Origin: Bacteroidota bacterium
GTDB taxonomy: Bacteria > Bacteroidota > Bacteroidia > Bacteroidales > B39-G9
Length of the DNA: 11,971 bases
Assembly: GCA_003648455.1 (NCBI GenBank)
Contig: QMPG01000065.1
Location: forward strand, 1-11,971
Reading direction: 5' to 3'
The notes under the pieces are model-generated. The model was not told the origin of the DNA and did not search any database. It was given only the letters and a program-made list of their open reading frames with translations. Position 1 is the first letter of the stretch; the number at the start of each line of letters is the position of its first letter. A program made the translations under genes and the position numbers. Shown here piece after piece: positions 6,912 to 11,971 of this stretch.

Positions 6912-8257
6912 AAGCTATAGAATATCTTATAAAATGGTCGAAAAAAAAAGAACGTAAACCTCTAATTTTAAGAGGTGCGAGACAAGTTGGGAAGACAACA
7001 CTTGTTAATAATTTTTCAGAGAATTTTAAACAATACATATATCTTAACTTAGAAGAAACTGAGGACAAACAAATTTTTGAACAAAACTATTCTTTTGAAA
7101 ATCTTTTATCAGCTATATTTTTTATTAAACAAAAGGAAAAAAAAATAAAAAACACACTTATATTCATTGATGAAATTCAGAATTCTGCCGAAGCTGTTAA
7201 GCAATTGCGTTATTTTTACGAAAAGGCTCCGGATATATATGTTATAGCAGCAGGTTCTTTGCTTGAAACTTTAATGAGTAAAAATATTAGTTTTCCTGTA
7301 GGAAGAGTTGAATACTTGTTTTTGCAAGCTTTTTCTTTTGAAGAATATTTATGGGCAATTAATAATAAAAACCTTGTTGAACTGTGGAATAAAATACCTT
7401 TACCTGAGTATGCACACAATAAACTTCTATCTACCTTCAATACTTACTCTTTAATTGGCGGAATGCCTGATATTATAAAAAACTATATTGAAAATAATGA
7501 TATTGTAAGTCTTAATAGCTTATATGAAAGTCTAATTGTTTCTTATCTTGATGATGTTGAAAAATACGCCCAAAGTAATAAAGAAGCAAAAATTATACGT
7601 TTTGTAATAAAAAACGCATTTTCTGAGGCAGGTAACAGGATAAAATTTAACGGTTTCGCAAAATCAAATTATAAATCACGTGAGATTGGCGAAACAATGG
7701 CAATACTCGAAAAAACACACTTGCTTAAACTAATATATCCAACTACAAATACGCAACTTCCAATTGTTTCAGACACAAAAAAATCACCCAAATTACAAAT
7801 ACTTGATACCGGATTAGTAAACTATTTTGCCGGCTTACAGCAAGAAATTTTCAACTCTAATGATATTCAAAAAGTTTATAAAGGTAGAATTGCTGAACAT
7901 ATTGTTTCGCAAGAATTAAAATATGCTTTCCCGTCAATATTACAGGATTTACATTTCTGGGTAAGAGAAAAAAAACAATCAAATGCCGAAGTTGATTTTG
8001 TAATACCATTTGATGGCAAACTTATTCCAATTGAGGTTAAATCAGGAGCAACAGGACGATTACGCTCATTGCATCAATTCATTGATTTAGCACCGCATAA
8101 TCTATCAGTAAGAATTTATGCCGGAAAAATAAGAATAGAAAAAACAAAAACCATTACAGGTAAGCAGTTTTATTTACTAAATTTGCCCTATTATCTAACA
8201 TCAAAAATAAAAGAATATTTAAAATATTTTGTTGAGAAAATAGAACAAACAACTTAA
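6899..8257 (+). CDS. AAA_14 ATPase with DUF4143 C-terminal domain
   Basis: This 452-residue protein has a P-loop ATPase domain of the AAA_14 type. Walker A is GARQVGKTT (26-34), Walker B is LIFIDEIQ with D91-E92, and AAGSLLE serves as sensor 1, followed by PVGRVEYLFLQAFSFEEYL. The C-terminal DUF4143 region (about 210-430) includes VDFVI (365-369) and IEVKSG (378-383), giving the D366...E379-x-K381 pattern of a PD-(D/E)xK nuclease-like fold. These proteins are very common in Bacteroidota and archaea, usually as stand-alone genes, and their function is poorly understood. Proposals include DNA-related or mobile-element roles. It is predicted soluble, without signal peptide. It stands between repeat-rich spacers rather than in the glycan operon, suggesting independent acquisition. 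The ATG at 6899 gives the normal N-terminus (RKAIEYLIKW before Walker A); an in-frame stop occurs 18 bases upstream. Confidence 0.9.
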   Translation: MYNRKAIEYLIKWSKKKERKPLILRGARQVGKTTLVNNFSENFKQYIYLNLEETEDKQIFEQNYSFENLLSAIFFIKQKEKKIKNTLIFIDEIQNSAEAVKQLRYFYEKAPDIYVIAAGSLLETLMSKNISFPVGRVEYLFLQAFSFEEYLWAINNKNLVELWNKIPLPEYAHNKLLSTFNTYSLIGGMPDIIKNYIENNDIVSLNSLYESLIVSYLDDVEKYAQSNKEAKIIRFVIKNAFSEAGNRIKFNGFAKSNYKSREIGETMAILEKTHLLKLIYPTTNTQLPIVSDTKKSPKLQILDTGLVNYFAGLQQEIFNSNDIQKVYKGRIAEHIVSQELKYAFPSILQDLHFWVREKKQSNAEVDFVIPFDGKLIPIEVKSGATGRLRSLHQFIDLAPHNLSVRIYAGKIRIEKTKTITGKQFYLLNLPYYLTSKIKEYLKYFVEKIEQTT

Positions 8258-8408
8258 TGAACATTAATTTTTCTATAATTGCATTGCCATTGTAAATTTT
8301 GCCTTAAAGTTTCTATTGTCAATGCAAACAAATTCACAAAAGTATGCGATATTAATAATAACTTAGTAATAAAAGTTTACAATCTAAATAGAAATTATGC
8401 TAAAAAAG

Positions 8409-8440
8409 TTTGCATTCATATTAGAATTTTTGTATATTTG
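8409..8440 (+). promoter_or_regulatory. Bacteroidota-type promoter for the second ATPase gene
   Basis: TTTG at 8409-8412 and TATATTTG at 8433-8440 are separated by 20 bases, matching the -33 (TTTG) and -7 (TAnnTTTG) elements of Bacteroidota vegetative promoters. Transcription would begin a few bases after 8440, leaving an untranslated leader of about 120 bases before the ATG at 8567. It is the best promoter match I found in the window and supports the assignment to this phylum. The rest of the 309-bp spacer contains only a weak imperfect inverted repeat (8281-8291 with 8315-8325). Confidence 0.7.
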
Positions 8441-8566
8441 TGAGTGATACCGATTAGTAATCAAAATTATCAATAGATTCTCTCTGTTTTTTATTGATAT
8501 TTGATTATCTGTCGGCATTGCTTGATTTTACAATTATCAGGAAATTGGAAATAAAATTGGCATAAT

Positions 8567-9811
8567 ATGGACAAAGAATTATTAAAAAGAATTATTTTCG
8601 ATCAACATAATATTCAGTTTAAACCAACTGACATAAAACGATTTAGTGAATTGCACGAAGATAACCAAGTTGTTGTACTTTCAGGTGTACGAAGATGCGG
8701 AAAATCAACTTTTTTGTTAGAGTTAAGGCAAAAATTAAAAGAATCGGATTATTATTTGAATTTCGACGACGACAGGTTAGTGAATTTTACAATATATGAT
8801 TTTCAATTATTATACGAAACTTTTATTGAATTATACGGCGAACAAAAAACTTTTTATTTCGACGAAATACAAAATATAAAAGGATGGGAGCGTTTTGTTC
8901 GTAGATTACATGATTATGGTAACAAAATTTATATTACAGGTTCAAATGCCTCAATGCTTAGTCGGGAATTAGGAACTCATTTAACAGGGCGTTATTATCA
9001 AAACGAGTTATTTCCATTTTCGTTTAAGGAATTTTTACAAATACGAAAACATAAGTACAATAAACAAATTATATATAAAACAAAAGGAAAATCTGAATTA
9101 AAAGCAATGTTTAACGAATATTTCTTAAAAGGTGGTTTTCCTGCATATTTACAATCAGGGAATAAGCAATATTTAACATCGCTTTACGAAAATATTTTGT
9201 ATCGCGATGTTATGGTACGAAATGGTTTAACAAACGAAAAAGAATTGTTAGAATTGGTGCATTTTATAGCGAGCAATACATCAAAATTAATATCATACAA
9301 TAGTTTAACAAAAGTAATTGGAGTAAAAAATGCTACAACAGTTAAAAATTATTTAAGCTATTTACAAAATACTTATTTACTTTTTCTAATTAATAAATAT
9401 GATGTATCAGTTAAAAAACAAATACAAAATCCAAAAAAAGTTTATTTTATTGATGTAGGTTTAGTCAGAGAATTAGGTTTTTATTACAATGAGGATAATG
9501 GAAGATTGCTCGAAAATATTGTGTTCATTGAACTTAAACGAAGGGCTAAAGAAATATATTATCATAATCGTAAAAAAGAATGCGATTTTGTGATTAAAGA
9601 AAAAAACAAAATAGTTGAAGCAATACAAGTAAGTTGGTCGATTTATAATGATGAAACGAGAAAACGTGAAATAGAAGGATTAATTGATGCCTTAAAAACT
9701 TATAATCTTAATAAAGGTTTAATATTAACGGAATCTGATGAAGAACAATTAGTTGTTGAAAATTATAATATAGAAATAAAACCGGTTTGGAAGTGGTTAT
9801 TGCAATTATAA
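8567..9811 (+). CDS. AAA_14 ATPase with DUF4143 C-terminal domain (second, divergent subfamily)
   Basis: A 414-residue protein of the same broad family as its neighbour but a different branch. It has Walker A GVRRCGKST (40-48), Walker B FYFDEIQ with D99-E100, sensor ITGSNASML (123-131), then LTGRYYQNELFPFSFKEFL. The C-terminal DUF4143 part contains VYFIDVGLVRELGF, ENIVFIELKRR and ECDFVI (D340). The expected Glu-x-Lys of the nuclease-like motif is replaced by QVSW (354-357), a common variant in this branch that casts doubt on nuclease activity. Low obvious similarity to the preceding ATPase outside the motifs argues against a recent tandem duplication. It has its own promoter about 130 bases upstream and is followed after 16 bases by the repeat array. 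Cellular role unknown; ATP-dependent DNA- or protein-handling is a guess from the family. Confidence 0.9.
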   Translation: MDKELLKRIIFDQHNIQFKPTDIKRFSELHEDNQVVVLSGVRRCGKSTFLLELRQKLKESDYYLNFDDDRLVNFTIYDFQLLYETFIELYGEQKTFYFDEIQNIKGWERFVRRLHDYGNKIYITGSNASMLSRELGTHLTGRYYQNELFPFSFKEFLQIRKHKYNKQIIYKTKGKSELKAMFNEYFLKGGFPAYLQSGNKQYLTSLYENILYRDVMVRNGLTNEKELLELVHFIASNTSKLISYNSLTKVIGVKNATTVKNYLSYLQNTYLLFLINKYDVSVKKQIQNPKKVYFIDVGLVRELGFYYNEDNGRLLENIVFIELKRRAKEIYYHNRKKECDFVIKEKNKIVEAIQVSWSIYNDETRKREIEGLIDALKTYNLNKGLILTESDEEQLVVENYNIEIKPVWKWLLQL

Positions 9812-9827
9812 ATTGAAATTAAAATAA

Positions 9828-10064
9828 ATGAAGAAAAAAATATGGCTCTCATCGCCAGTAATGCAAGTGTCTCGTTTGTACCTTGCGGTTTTTACTTTTT
9901 TTTTGATAAAAGTACAAGCGAGACGCTTGTGCTATTTTGGGACGATGAGAAGTCTAAATAATTTTTTTTGTTGTAAATTTTATTATAAAAAAAATCCGTG
10001 TAAATTCGTGAAATTTGTGGACAAACAATTAAATCCTGAGTACTCGGAATAAAAATATAAATAA
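9828..10064 (+). repeat. Tandem leader repeat, unit 1 (contains truncated copy of the pglE-like gene start)
   Basis: The 237-bp unit starts with an ATG and almost the same first 30 bases as the aminotransferase gene at 10581, encoding MKKKIWLSSP, then diverges. The resulting reading frame runs to 10052 (74 codons) and is not a recognisable protein. A hairpin follows the gene-start copy: arms 9864-9881 and 9912-9929 pair over 18 positions with two G-U-type wobbles. In this unit only, an outer stem TCTCATCG/CGATGAGA (9847-9854 with 9943-9950) extends it. The unit ends in A/T-rich leader sequence with a degenerate palindrome at 10033-10050. Unlike units 2 and 3 it lacks a 22-base internal duplication. 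It begins 16 bases after the ATPase stop. Confidence 0.85.
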
Positions 10065-10323
10065 ATGAAAAAAAAATATGGCTTTCATCACCAGTAATGC
10101 AAGCGTCTCGTTTGTACCTTGGGGTTTTTACTTTTTTTTTTGATAAAAGTACAAGCGAGACGCTTGTGCTATTTTGGGACGATGAGAAGTCTAAATAATT
10201 TTTTTGTTGCAAATTTTATTATTAAAAAAAATCCGTGTAAATTCGTGAAATTTGTGGACAAACAATTAGTAATATGCGGATAAACAATTAAATCCTGAGT
10301 ACTCGGAATAAAAATATAAATAA
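10065..10323 (+). repeat. Tandem leader repeat, unit 2
   Basis: The 259-bp unit has the same order: gene-start copy, hairpin (10100-10117 with 10149-10166, 18 positions paired allowing one wobble), T-rich tract, leader and palindrome (10292-10309). The gene-start copy has lost one A, so its frame reads only ten codons (MKKKYGFHHQ) before a stop at 10095. AAACAATTA occurs twice, 22 bases apart (10260 and 10282), the signature of a slippage duplication absent from unit 1. Confidence 0.85.
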
Positions 10324-10580
10324 ATGAAGAAAAAAATATGGCTTTCATCTCCAGTAATGCAAGCGTCTCGTTTGTACCTTGGGGTTTTTACTTTTTTTTT
10401 GATAAAAGTACAAGCGAGACGCTTGTGCTATTTTGGGACGATGAGAAGTCTAAATAATTTTTTTTGTTGCAAATTTTATTAAAAAAAATCCGTGTAAATT
10501 CGTGAAATTTGTGGACAAACAATTAGTAATATGAGGATAAACAATTAAATCCCGAGTACTCGGGATAAAAATATAAATAA
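10324..10580 (+). repeat. Tandem leader repeat, unit 3, directly upstream of the intact gene
   Basis: The 257-bp unit is closest to the intact gene: its first 30 bases (ATG plus nine codons, MKKKIWLSSP) appear identical to those at 10581. The frame then reads through the hairpin (10360-10377 with 10408-10425) and stops at 10480-10482 after 52 codons. The last part (from about 10490) is the leader of the intact gene. Together the three units fill the 769-bp space between the ATPase and the aminotransferase. Confidence 0.85.
10549..10566. promoter_or_regulatory. Perfect 18-bp palindrome 14 bases before the aminotransferase start
   Basis: ATCCCGAGTACTCGGGAT equals its own reverse complement. 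The copies in units 1 and 2 (ATCCTGAGTACTCGGAAT) have one mismatch and one T-G pair; the two changes in this copy restore full pairing. It could be a dimeric regulator's operator or an RNA hairpin near the ribosome-binding region. No regulator gene is in the window. Confidence 0.45.
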
Positions 10581-11708
10581 ATGAAGAAAAAAATATGGCT
10601 TTCATCTCCACACATGAGCGGAAATGAAATTAATTTTGTTAACGAAGCTTTTGATACTAACTGGATTGCACCTTTAGGTCCAAATGTAGATGGATTTGAA
10701 CATGATTTAGCAGAATATGTAAATATTAATAGTGTAGCTGCTTTAAGTTCCGGAACTGCAGCAATACATCTTGCTTTAATATTATTGGGAGTTAAACATG
10801 ACGACGAAGTTCTTGCACAGTCATTCACATTCTCGGCAACAGTTAATCCAATAACCTATGTAGGAGCAAAACCAATTTTTATTGATAGTGAGCCTGATAC
10901 ATGGAACATGTCTCCAGAATTATTAGAGAAAGCAATTAATGACAGAATATCAAAAGGCAAGAAACCAAAAGCAATAATAATAGTTCATTTATATGGAATG
11001 CCTGCTAAAATGGATGAAATTATTTCTATATCAAAAAAATATGATATACCTATTATTGAGGATGCTGCAGAAGCTTTAGGTAGTACTTATCATAATAAAA
11101 AGTTGGGTTCTTTTGGTGAGTTTGGAGTATTATCTTTTAACGGAAATAAAATTATTACTACTTCCGGAGGCGGGGCTCTGGTTTCAAATAATGCAGAATA
11201 TATTGAGAAAGCAAGATTTCTTGCCACCCAAGCTCGCGATAAGGCACCACACTATCAACATTCTCATATTGGTTATAATTATCGCATGAGCAATGTGCTT
11301 GCAGGAATAGGTCGGGGACAGATGCAAGTTATTGATAAAAGAGTTGCACAACGAAGAGCTAATCATCAATTCTATAAAGATAATTTAGAACAAATTCCCG
11401 GAGTTTCTGTTTTTACAGAAGCAGAAGGTTCTTTCTCAAACTATTGGTTAACAACAATTTTGATTGACCCAAATAAGACTAAAGGAATAACAACCGAAGA
11501 TGTGCGATTAAGCCTGGAAAAAGAAAATATCGAAACTCGTCCTTTGTGGAAACCAATGCATATTCAGCCAATTTTTAAAGAGTACCCTGCTTATTGTAAT
11601 GGAGTTTCTGAAGAATTGTTTAAAATAGGTTTATGTTTACCTTCTGGATCAAATATGACAGATGATGATAGAAATAGAGTTTTAGAAGCAATATTAAATG
11701 TTTTTTAG
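10581..11708 (+). CDS. pglE: PglE-like DegT/DnrJ/EryC1/StrS aminotransferase (UDP-4-amino sugar synthesis)
   Basis: The 375-residue protein is a full-length PLP-dependent sugar aminotransferase. SSGTAA (56-61) binds the cofactor phosphate, D161 in EDAAEALGS contacts the pyridine nitrogen, and K190 in SFNGNKIITTSGGGAL forms the Schiff base. HLYGMPAKMDEI, FLATQARD, GYNYRMSNVLAGIG and ETRPLWKPMH are further family signatures. The opening WLSSPHMSGNE and overall sequence closely match my recollection of Campylobacter PglE, which transfers an amino group from glutamate to UDP-4-keto-6-deoxy-GlcNAc in bacillosamine synthesis. The exact sugar is inferred, and neither the 4,6-dehydratase nor a PglD acetyltransferase is in the window. 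The product could feed the PglC-like enzyme at 1969-2583. The ATG at 10581 gives the normal N-terminus. Three upstream units carry copies of its start, so its 5' end has been repeatedly duplicated. Confidence 0.92.
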   Translation: MKKKIWLSSPHMSGNEINFVNEAFDTNWIAPLGPNVDGFEHDLAEYVNINSVAALSSGTAAIHLALILLGVKHDDEVLAQSFTFSATVNPITYVGAKPIFIDSEPDTWNMSPELLEKAINDRISKGKKPKAIIIVHLYGMPAKMDEIISISKKYDIPIIEDAAEALGSTYHNKKLGSFGEFGVLSFNGNKIITTSGGGALVSNNAEYIEKARFLATQARDKAPHYQHSHIGYNYRMSNVLAGIGRGQMQVIDKRVAQRRANHQFYKDNLEQIPGVSVFTEAEGSFSNYWLTTILIDPNKTKGITTEDVRLSLEKENIETRPLWKPMHIQPIFKEYPAYCNGVSEELFKIGLCLPSGSNMTDDDRNRVLEAILNVF

Positions 11709-11716
11709 ACTTTAAT

Positions 11717-11794
11717 AATAGAACACAGATAACGCTGATGATACTGATTTACAATGATTTTATCTGCGAGTATTTGTTTAATTAGTGTTCTATT
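11717..11794. repeat. Inverted repeat just downstream of the aminotransferase gene
   Basis: AATAGAACAC (11717-11726) is perfectly repeated in reverse complement at 11785-11794, with CAGATA/TATCTG inside. The intervening sequence (GATAACGCTGATGATACTGAT) resembles the dispersed 'ACACAGAT...CTGATTTACA' non-coding repeats often seen in Bacteroidota. It begins eight bases after the stop codon and is followed by an A-tract. A role in transcript ending is possible but it is not a standard terminator. Confidence 0.45.
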
Positions 11795-11854
11795 TATAAA
11801 AAAAACACTGCTCTTATGGATTTGTAACCCGTAAGTTGTGCATGTGGCATTTAA

Positions 11855-11957
11855 CCCGCTTTATTCATACAAAAACGAAGTGAATTGTATGAATGTGTGA
11901 TAGATAGTGGGGTGCAAAGCGGGAAACCCCGATTTAGTAATACCCAAATTTGGGGTT
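11855..11957. repeat. Nested palindromes at the right edge
   Basis: CCCGCTTT (11855-11862) pairs with AAAGCGGG (11916-11923), and within it ATTCATACAA (11863-11872) pairs with TTGTATGAAT (11885-11894); the two left arms are adjacent. Beyond, AACCCC (11925-11930) pairs with GGGGTT (11952-11957), and CCCAAATTTGGG (11943-11954) is a perfect palindrome. No gene is visible from 11709 to the window end. The structure suggests a structured repeat or the edge of an element continuing outside the window; I cannot name it. Confidence 0.45.
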
Positions 11958-11971
11958 AATGAAATTCCCAA

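Noticed and set aside
7216..7440. Reverse-strand frame inside the first ATPase gene
   Set aside because: Fully antisense to a gene with clear ATPase motifs; no independent support.
8254..8272. Terminator after the first ATPase (TTAAT-GAAC-ATTAA followed by T's)
   Set aside because: A five-pair stem made only of A-T pairs is too weak and is expected by chance in this AT-rich DNA.
9864..9929. Hairpins in the leader units as intrinsic terminators
   Set aside because: The stems are strong but the loops are about 30 bases and no U-tract follows directly; the T-rich tract comes some 30 bases later. Attenuation remains possible but is not shown.
9892..10212. 106-codon reverse-strand frame with an internal repeated peptide
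   Set aside because: It lies wholly in repeat units 1 and 2, and the peptide repetition only mirrors the DNA repeat; no protein family features.
10523..10828. Reverse-strand frame overlapping the aminotransferase start
   Set aside because: Antisense shadow of a well-supported gene and the leader palindrome; low-complexity translation.

Overview
The window is strongly AT-rich and looks like a chromosomal surface-polysaccharide or glycan-assembly locus of a member of the Bacteroidota. Three things support this: a near-perfect Bacteroidota-type promoter (TTTG, 20-nt spacer, TATATTTG) before the second ATPase gene; the protein families (WbuB/PglA-like GT4, PglC-like phosphoglycosyl transferase, FemAB-like transferase, PglE-like aminotransferase, AAA_14/DUF4143 ATPases); and the dispersed palindromic repeats common in that phylum. 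Every convincing gene is on the + strand. No RNA gene, CRISPR array or transposase was found.

Region 1 (1-6329) is a compact glycan operon. It holds the 3' part of a Wzy/O-antigen-ligase-type membrane protein, a GT4 glycosyltransferase, a small PglC-like phosphoglycosyl transferase, a GNAT acetyltransferase, a FemAB-like transferase, and a 640-residue protein. That last protein joins a second Wzy-like polymerase to a complete second phosphoglycosyl transferase. The first genes overlap or nearly touch; the fusion gene follows a 78-bp gap and has a GTG start. A plausible reading is that the phosphoglycosyl transferases load the first sugar-phosphate on undecaprenyl phosphate, the GT4 extends it, the GNAT and FemAB-like enzymes modify amino groups, and the Wzy-like proteins polymerise or ligate the product in the periplasm. 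The real substrates cannot be read from sequence.

Region 2 (6330-9811) interrupts the glycan genes. A 569-bp spacer carries a decayed inverted repeat, a 147-bp MITE-like element built from three nested palindromes, and three repeats at exact 33-bp steps that run into the next start codon. Two distantly related AAA_14/DUF4143 ATPase genes follow, separated by 309 bp containing the promoter.

Region 3 (9812-11971) returns to glycan biosynthesis. The PglE-like aminotransferase gene is preceded by three tandem 237-259-bp units. Each unit begins with a copy of the first ~30 bases of that gene, runs into an 18-bp-stem hairpin, and ends with a copy of the gene's leader. This start-duplicating array is the most unusual structure here, together with the polymerase-PGT fusion. 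The right edge is non-coding and rich in inverted repeats.
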